Below the pieces are notes generated by a model. That model had not been told where the DNA came from. It did no database searches and saw only the letters and a list, made by a program, of their open reading frames with translations. The translations under genes and the position numbers were made by a program. Positions 1 to 10,025 of a stretch of 64,000 nt of DNA are shown piece after piece. The DNA comes from Callaeas wilsoni (taxonomy: Eukaryota > Chordata > Aves > Passeriformes > Callaeidae). The stretch covers positions 1-64,000 of the forward strand of contig VWPU01003088.1 in the NCBI GenBank assembly GCA_013398955.1, written 5' to 3'. The stretch's first letter is position 1; each line of letters opens with the position of its first letter.

Positions 1-130
1 GCCATCCCGCCCGAGCGCTGCGCCTGCGCGGGGCCGCGGGGCCGGGCCGAGCTCGGCGGGGCCTCGCTGCATCCTCGGCGGGGCCCCGGGGCCCGGGCGG
101 ACCCGAGCACGGCCCCTCGTCCTCCTCTTC
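1..130. promoter_or_regulatory. CpG-rich segment at window edge, possible promoter end
   Basis: The first 120 bases are extremely GC- and CpG-rich, unlike the sequence after about base 130. A near match to the NRF1 consensus (TGCGCCTGCGC, one central mismatch) sits at about 19-29. This is what the edge of a CpG-island promoter looks like. The gene it serves is not visible: it could be the left neighbour outside the window or a 5' non-coding exon of PRAM1. Function is inferred only from composition and one motif. Confidence 0.4.
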
Positions 131-2997
131 ACCCCATCGCCAAACAGGACCCCTCATCCTCCCCTTCACCATGTCCCCTAACGCAGCCCCTCTGTCCTCC
201 CCAAAGACGGCCTTCAGTGTCTCCCTGCCACCCCCCGCGCCCCAACACGGCTCTTGGGCATCCGTCTCCCCTCAGACGGGGACGTGCCCTCCCCGTTGCA
301 GCGACAGGAGCAGTGGGGCAGGTAGGAGGTGGCTGTCACTCCTGTCTGCCCGCCCTGTGCCCCGGCGTCAGCTCTCCGCGGGTCCAGTGTGGGACCTCCC
401 AGCACCCCCCTCCATCCCATCTCCAGCTGGTGGAATCAAGCCCTCCAGTGCCCCGCCTTGGGCACCCACCGCCCTCCACAGGACCCCCAGGACCACCTCC
501 CTTGGTCAACAGGTGCCATGTCCTCAAACTCTGTCTCATCCTTAAAACCATCTGCAGGCAGGAACCACCTCGGGCACTGCTGGTGGGACACCTTCCCAGA
601 GGGCTGCAGGGACACGCCAATCCTGAAGCAGGGACACCAGCACCAACCAGCAGCCCAGAGCACCCCTGCCAGGCTTGACTCGACCTCTCAGACCATTCCT
701 GCCTCTGACGCAGTAAACAGCGACACCGGGACAGTTAGATTCTGCGACAGCCCGACACAGCACCCTGCCATGCAGAGCTTCCCCTTGCTTCCCAGAGGAA
801 TTAGGCTCTTCAGTGGAGCACATGTCCTGCAGTTTTGGATACTCCACGAAGCCATAGCCCTCACCCAGCTCTCCTGTGCTCCCGCAGAGATCAGCTGTGC
901 AGGGCTGTGCTGGTTTTGCCATGAGACCCCCAAAAATCAACTCCACCCCCTGCAAGTCATGTGCAGCTTTGAGACCCGACCTGCAGAGGAATCCTGGGCC
1001 ACCATTGGACAAGGGCATTACCCACCCTCCTGGTCCCATCCTCTCGCATCCTGCAGTCAGTTCCCAAAACTGTGGCTCTTCTCTGGATATGACTCTTATG
1101 GCCAGCAGGACTTGGTGGGCTGCAAGCGTCAAATAGCAGCAGAGCCAAACTAGTGGTGCACCAAGAGCTGCTCCTCCTCCGCTTTCTCCTCCTCCTTGTG
1201 CTGTCTCAACATCAGGCAACAGCAACTTCCTGGCATTGCACACAGCTCCTCACCAGCCGTTAGGAAAGAGCTTCTGGTTTCAAGGGAGGGGGCCTCAGAG
1301 AGGCTTGTCCAGAATGCGTTGGGTGGTCTTTAGCAAGGAGGCGAGCACACAGGAAAGCATCCACTGATGAAAGATGGTGAGTAAGAACCAGACCTGGGCT
1401 GTACTGGACAGGGGGACGGGACACTGGGAGCCGTATGTCCTGGTTAGAAGGGTTTTGGGGCCCCTTGTGAGGGGCTGGATCTGGCCACCCTTGCTCCTTC
1501 TGAAAGGCAAAGTCCTCCTGTACATCTGAGCTGGACGGAGCTTCAAAGATCTCTGACCAGTTCCTGGGCTCAGAGGAAGGTTTGCTGGGTGAACTTGGGC
1601 TGAATAGAAACATCTGTGAAAGGAGGAGGCCACACTCCCACTGCGTCCAGGAGATCCCTCACCAGCACAAAATGGATTGGAAAACCTGGAACTGAACACG
1701 GTGATGGCAGTGCTGTACATCCAAGGGCTCTGAGCAAGTCCCAGCTCATGGAATAGGCTCAAAACTGATCATTACAAACCATCAAATCATTCAGGTGTCA
1801 AAAATCCCAATGGCATGTTTGAGAATCTGGAAAACGTTGCTTTTTTCACTAATTTCAGTGAAAGCCCCACTGCTGGTATACAGGAAATGGCACATTCATG
1901 CTGCTTCAGCACTGCTGTGCCAAGTGCTGCATTTGAGGGTTTACCAGGAAAATTGGGGTGTTTGCCTGGGGAACTTGCACTTTTTGTAAGGCTGTATGTA
2001 TGCATTTGTCAGTTATGTCTAAAAACATTGCATCAGCTTCTCTCCATATCAGTCCTTCCCTTGTGAAAATAATAATTATGCAATCACAAACCCAAACTGA
2101 AATCCCAGAAGGAGAAGAACTCCAAAATCAAAGTGTACAGCTCCAGCGAAGCAGCCAGCTGCGGTGCAAAGGGACACTGTGGTCTGGGGACAAGGGGGTG
2201 GGAGAAAGATGGGGAGGGTAAGGTGATCATCCCCTCTCACAAGGTCCATCTGAGAAGCTTAGGAAAAATGTAGCCCCACCCTGTAGCTTTGTGCCATACC
2301 TCCAAACTGGCAGTCTTCTTCCAAGAGCCGTTCAGCCTCCTGGCAGCTTTTCTCTGGAGGCTCTAGAAAAAGGTGAATTTTGGTCACTGAGGAAGCTAAA
2401 GGCGGCTCTGTGCTGGAGCAGATATGTCCTGGTTCATGTGCGCACAGTGTGAACCACACAGGAAAGACACATGTCAGAAAAGTAGGGCAGTCTGCTGCCT
2501 CTTGGCCTTTCTTCTGCACGCAGGCTTTGGTGGGATGAGTCTCAGCAGTGCCATCCCAGCTTTTCCTCCAGGGAGGGATCCAGTGGCCCTGTGTGGTCAA
2601 CTCATCATGGAAAACAGGACCAGGGCAAGGCAGGTTGCTCCCATCCGAGTCCTGGGAAATCTCTGGATCTCAGATTCTGCCCTCAGGAGTTTTGCTATTA
2701 CCACCCAATCCCTCGGATTTGATGGTACCTGGTAGTGGACAGAGGGCAGATCAGACCAAAAGACTCCATGAAACATCTCCTGGATGCCCTCGTGATGGGG
2801 TAACCTGCTCCCAGTTTGGTGCAGCCCAGTGTTGTTTTCTCAGACATGTTTCAGGACCTTTTGGAGCAAAGACCTCGTTTTGTGGAGAAGACTTAATGTG
2901 AGAGTGTGTTGAAGGAATACCACATTCCTCATGGGGAATTTTGACTAATTTTCCTCCATGGTGTTTTAACTGGAACTGTTTTTGTTAATGGTTGCAG
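131..2997. other. Sequence upstream of the first recognised PRAM1 exon
   Basis: No gene is recognised here. Long open frames exist on both strands (+ 329-1153, - 542-1243), but they overlap each other, have no splice context and show no family motif, so they are probably chance frames in GC-rich DNA. The PRAM1 start codon and any 5' UTR exons are expected in or before this stretch. The first recognised PRAM1 exon opens at an acceptor (TTGCAG ending at 2997) with no ATG of its own ahead of the conserved part, so an upstream exon must carry the initiator. I could not single it out. Confidence 0.5.
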
Positions 2998-3682
2998 ACG
3001 CATCTGGAGGGAAGAGGCGCCGTGGTGAGGCACCTTCGGGCAAAGTTCCAGCAGAACAGGAAAGAACCTCCCAAAGTGGGTGGCTGGCCAGAGAGTCGCC
3101 CTGCAGCCTCCCAAGGACCAGAGCCAGAACAGACCCCTGCCGTGGCCTCCAAGAGTGATCCTCCTCAGGAGCCGCCCTGGAGCAGGAGGGTGGACTGCAG
3201 CAGGGCCTCTCCATCTCACAGTACAGGTCAGAGTTTGGGACAGCATTCACCTCGTTCTGCCTGTGAGACCCCGGCACGAATGGTGTGTCGGAAGAAGGGG
3301 ATGGCTCAAGATGCCAGCTTCCACCCAGTGCCTGCAAAGGCAGGAGGAGATGTGTTGAACAAGAAGGTGAAAGCCAGCTCTGATCCTCCCCACAGGAAGC
3401 CAGCCCAGCAGACACGGCCACCCACCAAAGACAAGGGAGCTCCAGCGGTTCTTGCCAAAGGCACAGCAGTTGCAGCCTCCCTGCTTGCTGCGGGAAGTCC
3501 CCAAAGGACAGAGCACACAGCTCTGCCCCGGAGGAAGCCTTTGCCACACGTCAGGGCACTGGGAGTGAAGCCAGCCAAGCCCCGGCGCCCTCCTGATGTG
3601 GATTTGGCAAAGTTCAGAGCAGCTGCACATCCTGGGACATCCATCCGTCCTGCCACAGAACCAGCAAGAAGTGCTCAGTTGG
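2998..3682 (+). CDS. PRAM1: PRAM1 exon, large proline/basic-rich exon
   Basis: The acceptor TTGCAG ends at 2997 and the frame opens with ACG CAT CTG. It runs 228 codons plus one base to a GG|GTATGG donor. The frame stays open to 3834, but translation beyond 3682 is presumed intronic because the next exons fit only this phase. The exon carries AKFQQNRKEP near its start and the FYB-family signature LGVKPAKPRRPPDVDLAKF near its end. The donor choice rests on phase and consensus. Confidence 0.8.
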
Positions 3683-6600
3683 GTATGGCCAGGCACCTGG
3701 GAGTCCCTCAGGGAAGAGTGCTGCTCATTCAGGAAGGAAAATCTCCCCACTTAGAGCCTGCAGCTCTTAGGAGATGGAAATACTGGGAGGGCTCATGGAG
3801 AGGTGGGGGCTTGTATTACCAAAGGGGCTTTTAAAGGCAATAGCATGAGGATGAGGATGAGAGAGAATGAGGGCGGGTGAAGAAACAAAGTGCCCCGTCC
3901 CTGGCTAGGGCACAAGTTTCTGGCTCTGGAGTGTTTGTAGGAAGTAAGATTGGAGTAAGTAACACGAGAGATATTGCCAGAGTGGAGTGAGCCCAAGATG
4001 GTTGGGGACTGGAGCACATGGAGAAAGAAAGGGTGAGACCCAGGCTTGTTCAGCTGGGAGGAGAGGGAGGAAAGGGAGGAAGGGGAGATCTCACTGCCCA
4101 CAGCTACCTAACGGAGAAAATGGGGCCAGATTCTTTCCAGAGGTGCCCTGGGGCAGGCCTGGGGGTGATGGCCATGAGCAGTAGGGGAGGGGCCAGTTAG
4201 ACATTGCCCTGCCACACTCCACAGTGACCTTCCAGATCTAGGCTGTTGTGGCAGTTTTTCACAGTTGCTCTTCTGCTAATCCACACTCCAGGTGATGAAA
4301 CCTGTTTCAAATCCCATTTCTTGCTCACTTTCTCTAACCATGAGAGTAGACTTCCCTTCCTTTCCTTAAGAGAACTGAAAAATCAAGCTGGTCTGTGTTA
4401 TAATTAAAAGATGTTATCAGGGCTGGCCACGCTTTTGTGCTGGGAGATTCTCACATGACTGGCCCTGACCCAGGGCTGAGCAGCCCTGGTAAAGGAGAGA
4501 AGGATCTGCTCTCCCTGTGTCCTACAAACCATCAGTTTTTCAAGTATTTATTTGTCTCATGGGTCCTGAGGCAAGTTGCAACATCTAGAATTACACCTTG
4601 CCTTGATTTGATCATTGTTGTTAATTTTTAGGGCAATCTTATGATTTTTAGGACCAAGTATTACTTGGTACCATAAACAAGCAGAGATTTGATGTTGTGC
4701 TCAGGTCTTCATGCCCATTTTTGGTTGGTCTGGTTGACCAGGCTGGAGACAAGGCTCATGATAAAAATAATGGCATGTTAGCAGGGGTGTGTCATACTGG
4801 CAATCCTAAAGGGTGCAGCAGAGTGTTCTGGCTGATGATGCTCCTGAGCACGAGGAGATATCCAGGACCTGCCCTGACTCTGGTACATATCTGAAATTTA
4901 GGGGTTTTGCCACATTCATGATACCTGTTTTGGCCTCTTCTCCTCTCCTTCCATCATTTGTCCAGGAAGAAAATAACATTAGAAATATACAAATGAGAAA
5001 ATACATATTCAAGGTCCTTGGTGAGGAACCTGATGAGCTGTCCACGAGTGTGCTGGAAGAAAATCTCTAGATGGGCTATGGAGTAAAAACTCCTTCCTCT
5101 GTCAAGATGTGCAGTCAGTTTTACCTCCCCACCTCCCCCTGCACTAAATCCAGCCCAGAGTGGCTCTGACATCAGGGTGGCTGATAGAGCTGAGGAGAAA
5201 ATATGAAATAATCCCTCCCTGCTCCCTCCCATTCTGCTGTTTGCCACAGATCACCTGAAACCAGGCTGTGCTGCATCAGTGCCCGCACGGTTCCTGCTGC
5301 AGGATGCTCCGAGTGGCACGGGGTAAGGACTGAGGCAGCACTGCTATTCCAGGTGGCTTCCAGGCTGTGCCAAGCCACCGGGAAGAGCACGAGCGGTGAC
5401 AGCAAGAGGATATTTGGGTTTTCCTGGCTGCTGCTGGAGCCCAGGGTGTGCAAGCAGCTCCCACAGTGTGAAGCTCGGCCATCCCCTGGGGCTACCTCAC
5501 TGTGGCCATGGCACCCGCTGCCTGTCCCCATCCAGCTCTGCGAGGAGCTGCTGGCACAGGGCACAGAGCTGCTGTCCAGTGTCCAGCTCTGCCCCAGACC
5601 CAGGGCCAGTCCCTGGCCAGCCCGTGGCCAGCCCACCTGCTTGTTGCCCACCCTCCTCCTGGCAGCCCCGACCGTGCCCTCGGCCCCCAACGCCGTCATT
5701 GCAGCACTTCCTAACCGTGCTCTGCCTCGCCACAGGGATGAAGATGAGATATATGACGACGTCGAGCCTGTCGGGCTGGCCAGGAGAAGCCCAAGCCTTC
5801 TGCTGCCTTCTGTGTCCCAGCTGCCAGTGTATCCCTGCCCCAGCGGGGGTGAGTACAGGAGGGGCTTGGATGCTGTTTGGGGTGAGAGCTGCAGCTCCAG
5901 GAGCTGCGAGGCCCTGATGAGCCATGGGCAGCGGCAGGGCCTGTGCTAAGCCTACTGCTCCCCCACACGGGAGGGCAGTGGGTTCCTCTTGTAAATGGGC
6001 ACATGAAACCCTGATCCCCCACACCTAGGGGCAAACTCAGGGTTTGGTCCCAGGAGGAGAAAGTTCTTGCTGCTCTTTGTATCCTGTCTTGACAGGTGTT
6101 TACATCTCACAGCAGCACCTCTCCTGGGGTTTGCTTTTGCAGGTGGAAATGCTGGCCAAGCCTCTAAAAGGGTTATCTTGCTGGCAGCTGCACAGAGGTA
6201 ATGGGGTTTTTTTACTCTTTCTAAGGGTCTCAAAATGGCCAGGGCTCCTTTCTGCTCTGACAAAGCTGCTGCTTGAATGGTCTCTGCTGGCCTTTGCCTA
6301 TGGCAAAATAGGAAGGTCTGTGGTGAAGAGCACAAGCTGCAGGCTGTACACCTGCCCCAGAGCCCCCACAGCCCCAGAGCTGTTGCAGGGAAATGTGAAG
6401 GGGAGCAGCCGGCAGGGCGAAGGGGACGGGAGGGAGCAGAGCATCAGGTCATCTGAACCTTCCCATGGCTTTCAATGAGTGCAGAGAATCCCAGGGCTCC
6501 CAGAAGATGAAGACCATGACACTCAAGGAATGCAAGAAGGAAGAGAAGATGGACAGGGAGTTTCAGAAGAAATTCAAGGTGAGCAGCAGCGAGTGATCAC

Positions 6601-8290
6601 TTATCCCTCTGAGCTCCCTCTCCCCTCCTGGGAAGGGCACAGTGCAATGGCAGAAAGGAGCTGTGCTCCACAGGGACCAGTGATACCCAGATCACACCGT
6701 GCCTTGTTCCCCCAGGTCACACTTGCCCCATTCCCCCAGATCAGACCAGTCCCACAAACCATTTGGCTAGAGAGGAATCTGCTTTTTCTCAAGGAGGGAG
6801 AGCGGTCAGACCTGCCTGACTCAGCTCCCCATGGGCACTGCTGTTTGTGTTTCAGTTCGAAGGCAGCATCAACGTCCTGACTCAGATGATGGTCGACCCT
6901 GCAGCAACAGAGAAGAGGGGCGGAGCGAAGAACCTGCCACTGAGACGGGGAGAAATCCTTGATGTCATTCAGTTTACAAATCAGGAGCAAATCCTCTGCC
7001 GGAACAGCCAGAGGAGGTGTAAGTCTGGAGGGGGATGGGGTTTGCCCACAGCAGGGAGCACAGCACAGTTTTGGGAAAAACTTTCTTCATGCAAACATCC
7101 CCGACAGACCTCCTGACAGACCTCCTCCACCTGTTAGACAGATCTGACAAGTACCCTGCTACCCTGAGAAGGTTCCCACTTTTCTCTGCACAAATGTCCT
7201 GCTCTTCCTTCCACTCAGCAGCAGCACTTGTGCTGTGAGCTGAGCTTGCCCTTTCCCTCTGCTAAAAGCTTTTGCTGTCCTCAAAGCCTCCAGACCACCA
7301 GCCCGGCACACCAGGCTTTGCCATGGGCTGAATCTCCATGAGCTGTGTCTGCACTGAGGGCTGCTCGGGTGGAATGGGCTGCAGATCCCTCAGGCAGAGA
7401 GGAAGGGATCAGGGTCTTCCCTGCCAGCTGCCATTCAGCCTGACAGGCTCCTTCTTCACACTGCCCAGAGCAGGTTCCTCCCAAGGGTCCAGCTCAGCTT
7501 CCTAGAGCTGGATTCTTCCTTGTCCCAGCTCTTTCTGGGAACATGAGGTATTTCTAAACCCTGGGCAGGGGCAGGTGCTCGGGTGATTCCCACTGCTGGC
7601 CTGGTTCCCAGCACAACCTGACATGTTTTTCCTCACTCTGTTGCAGATGGCTATGTGCCCCGGGCCGTGATGCTGCCTCTGTGAGTACCCTTTTCCAGCC
7701 CCTTCGTCTCCACTCCATGAGCTGCAACAACTGCTCCATGAGTGGCCAGTACCAAACTAGTCCTGGCTGACAACTCAAAACCACCCAGCTCAGGCTGTGA
7801 CCATAAGCCTAACACCAGCTGGTTCCCCTGGGGTGGAATCTGCCATTTCTGATGCCAGGAGAGATTCTGTCACTGGGGCACTGGGAACACTCCCCAGGCT
7901 GTGGTCCCTCACATGGGACCTGCCCAGACACTGCTCAGAGGCTGCTGCTGGCACAGGATGAGGGTGCAGCCCCGCTGCATGGCTGGGTCTGCAGCTCCTG
8001 GCAGCCTGGGACAAGGCCAGCATCCTGAGAGGGGCCAGAGTCATGTTAACCCCACTCCAGATGGTTCCGGCTGTGCAGAGAGAGCGCAGCGCTGGGAGGG
8101 GGAAACGGGGCTGCAGGTGGACACCAGAGTCCACAGACAGGTCAGGAGGAGATAAGACAGATAGGGCAGCAGGAGCTGGCCCTTGCCTCGGGGTTGAGAG
8201 GTGGCGGGACATGGGAGACCACACTGCCCACAGCACCCCATCTTTGTCCTTGCAGGGACACTGACATCTACGATGACGTTGAGATTTATG
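2998..8290 (+). CDS. PRAM1: PRAM1-like FYB-family adaptor (8 coding exons; initiator and terminal exon not located)
   Basis: Adaptor of the FYB/ADAP family, which in leukocytes binds SLP-76 and SKAP proteins and links receptor signalling to integrins and actin. Exons: 2998-3682, 5250-5322, 5736-5848, 6143-6197, 6485-6578, 6856-7018, 7647-7680, 8256-8290; phases agree at all seven junctions, giving about 417 codons. Order: an AKFQ motif near the start (as in PRAM1 and FYB N-termini), a basic/proline-rich stretch, the family signature RPPDVDLAKF at about 3588-3617, an acidic YDDV motif (5752-5763), a lysine-rich helix, then a helically extended SH3 domain (6856 onward, containing ILCRN and YGYVPR) and a second YDDV. 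There is one hSH3 domain, as in PRAM1, whereas FYB1 has two. ELAVL1 nearby supports PRAM1 over FYB2. The tandem proline-rich repeats I remember from human PRAM1 are not seen. The protein family is certain; the orthologue name is likely. Confidence 0.85.
3683..5249 (+). other. PRAM1 intron after the large exon
   Basis: A 1.57-kb intron from GTATGG to CCACAG. No repeat or gene is recognised. Small open frames on both strands around 3.8-5.1 kb have no motif. Confidence 0.6.
5250..5322 (+). CDS. PRAM1: PRAM1 small exon (phase 1 in, phase 2 out)
   Basis: The acceptor TTGCCACAG and donor GG|GTAAGG flank 73 bases that read without a stop only in the frame set by the previous exon, starting D-H-L-K-P. 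The exon also converts phase 1 to the phase 2 needed by the following YDDV exon, which is the main argument for it. It has no family motif of its own. Confidence 0.65.
5736..5848 (+). CDS. PRAM1: PRAM1 exon with first YDDV phosphotyrosine motif
   Basis: The acceptor GCCACAG and donor GTGAGT are strong. It encodes DEDEIYDDVEPVG followed by a serine/proline stretch. In FYB-family adaptors a YDDV tyrosine is the docking site for the SLP-76 SH2 domain. The acidic lead-in (D-E-D-E) is typical. Confidence 0.9.
6143..6197 (+). CDS. PRAM1: PRAM1 short exon
   Basis: A polypyrimidine tract and TTTTGCAG precede 55 bases ending at AG|GTAATG. In the frame imposed by the previous exon it reads without a stop (G-N-A-G-Q-A-S-K-R), and it hands phase 2 to the next exon. 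No domain is recognised. Support comes from splice sites and phase. Confidence 0.65.
6485..6578 (+). CDS. PRAM1: PRAM1 lysine/glutamate-rich helix exon
   Basis: Encodes a charged helical segment (KECKKEEKMDREFQKKFK) that in FYB1 and PRAM1 directly precedes the helically extended SH3 domain and packs on it. The donor is AAG|GTGAGC, and it ends in phase 0. Confidence 0.92.
6856..7018 (+). CDS. PRAM1: PRAM1 helically extended SH3 domain exon
   Basis: Begins FEGSINVLTQMMVD and continues through LPLRRGEILDVIQFTN to QILCRN, aligning in order with the C-terminal hSH3 domain of FYB1. This fold lacks the classical proline-peptide groove and in FYB1 has been linked to lipid binding. Flanked by TTTCAG and GTAAGT. 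Confidence 0.93.
7647..7680 (+). CDS. PRAM1: PRAM1 exon, last hSH3 strand
   Basis: Only 34 bases, TTGCAG to GTGAGT, encoding YGYVPRAVMLPL with the split first codon. YGYV is the conserved last strand of FYB-family hSH3 domains. Confidence 0.9.
8256..8290 (+). CDS. PRAM1: PRAM1 exon with second YDDV motif; terminal exon not identified
   Basis: Encodes DTDIYDDVEIYG, matching the position of the acidic EIYDD motif after the FYB1 hSH3 domain. The donor is G|GTAGGT. The remaining few C-terminal residues should lie in a further exon that I cannot pick out. If the donor were not used, the frame would run to a stop at 8584-8586, which looks intronic. Confidence 0.88.
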
Positions 8291-9848
8291 GTAGGTGCAC
8301 AGAACTTCTGCCATACCCCTTCACTGGCCACAGTGACTGCCACACCAGCACCAGGATTCCCCTCCTCCTGACCCCCTGCTGTTTTGGTGCCTTCCCTCTC
8401 TCCCTTCCCTTTGTGCAATTCCTCTTCCTCTCCCTGAGGTATCCTTTACTTACTCCCAGTTCCCTAAAGGTCTTCATGTTCCTCTGTTCCCAGTTGTTTG
8501 GACTTCTCTGCACCCTGTTCTCAGCTTGCTCCCTCTACTTGCTGCCAGCCCCAGGGCCCCTTCAATGTCCTTTGAGGTGTCCCTGATCCCCCAGACAACT
8601 CAGACTCCCCTTTCCCAAGTGGTTGCCCTCTCCTGACATGCAAACTCCATCCTTGGCTGGCAGTTGGCTCTGAAGATGGAGCTGAATAGAGACAACTGTA
8701 TTTCAGCTCTGCTTACAAGCGCACACTTTATCTGATTCTGGCAGGCTGAGCCAACCACGCTAAGGCCAAAGGCACGAGACAGCACCACAGAGACCTTCCT
8801 AAAGCCTGAAACATGAACAGCAGCAGACACTATGCTCCTTTCTTGAAGGAGCTCTGCTTCCTCTGAGACAGACTGCAAACCCACCGTGTCCCTGCCAGAA
8901 CAGTGGCATGGCTGCTCAGCACATGGGGCTGCACAAATCCTGTCCCACGGGGCAGGGGGCCACAGATCCTCAAGTCACACCGTCATTGTAGCTTTGTTTG
9001 TCTGTGTAAAATATGGCAATGGTTCAAGAGAGTTTCATGGCCTTTTTTTTTTTCTGGGTGGGGAGAGAGGGGTAAAATCAGGCCCATAAATGTTTTAATA
9101 TTTTCCCATTCCCAGAGCAGCTTCAGCCTGAGACCCACCTGCCCTTTCATTCTGCACCACACTCTGGCCCCAGTGACACTCCTGGCCTGAACCAGAGGCA
9201 AACTGGATAGAGAAATACTCTAAAATCAGCAGCACCTCATGGCCTTGGGGCAGCTTCCCTGGAGAGCTGGCAGGAGGTCGGATCCGTTGGTGCAGATATT
9301 TGTGTGCGAACATTCAGCATCATCTGTTGGTGCCTTGGGCTGGTGTCTGCCGATGCTATGGGAAATTCTCTCATTCACTGGGAAAGTTTCCCTTTGCAGA
9401 CCCTGCCCTCATGAAGCCCTCACAGATGGGGGCAGGATCGGGGTGCACTCACAGCCAGTGGGGAGCACAAATCTAGTGCAGCACCCAGATCTGGTGGCAG
9501 GACCCAAATCCTTTTGGATCAGGAACAGTGAGAAGAAGGGAGTTCCGGGCTTGAATCCCTGCTCTCCGACTGCACACTGGCCCCCATCCCAGGGGCTGGA
9601 GGGTTAAACTGGGAGGGTTCGGCACCTCACCGGCAGGATGCCAAGCCCAGATTAACCAGTTGAAGACGTCACTTTCCATTATGAGAAAAGCTCCCAAATA
9701 TCCCTGAAGCTTTTGGTTCTGGGGATTAGCCATCAGCACACTCAGCTCCCAGCACAGAGCAGGGGTCCATTGGTGCCGCGGGGCCCGTGGCCATGAGTGG
9801 GGCTGGGAGCTGCTCCCAGGGGCGTCATCTGGGCGGCTGAGGACGACC
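8291..9848. other. PRAM1 3' end and intergenic gap to the transporter
   Basis: Must contain the last PRAM1 exon and 3' UTR, then the promoter of the downstream transporter. No AATAAA on the + strand was found between the last visible exon and 9849, so the PRAM1 end is undefined. No repeat family is recognised. Confidence 0.45.
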
Positions 9849-10025
9849 ATGTGGGAGTGGGTCAGAAGAGCTGTGCTGCACTCGCTGTCCACGGCCCTCC
9901 TGCGCCTCTGGAAGTGGGTAAGGGCTTTCTGGTACAAAAATGGCCTCTTGACTCTCTCGATGCTGTCGGTTGTCACTGGATGCCTCCTGGGGTTCCTTCT
10001 GCGGGCACTGGAGCTGACAGACCTG
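9849..10025 (+). CDS. SLC1A7-like: Transporter exon 1 (residues 1-59)
   Basis: The ATG at 9849 is the first in this frame. An N-terminal amphipathic stretch of about 30 residues precedes TM1, whose [21 protein letters not shown] matches EAAT5. The N-terminus appears some 15-20 residues longer than human EAAT5 as I remember it, so a later start cannot be excluded, but no other in-frame Met precedes TM1. The donor GTAAGC leaves phase 0. Confidence 0.85.

Noticed and set aside
329..1243. Overlapping 274- and 233-codon frames upstream of PRAM1
   Set aside because: They lie on opposite strands with no domain and no splice context; most likely chance in GC-rich DNA.
3683..3834. Continuation of the large PRAM1 exon to the stop at 3834
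   Set aside because: The GTATGG donor and the phase of all downstream exons fit splicing at 3682; reading on would drop the hSH3 domain.
2998..8290. Assigning the adaptor gene to FYB1 or FYB2
   Set aside because: Only one hSH3 domain is visible, and linkage to ELAVL1 rather than ELAVL4 points to PRAM1. FYB2 is not fully excluded by sequence alone.
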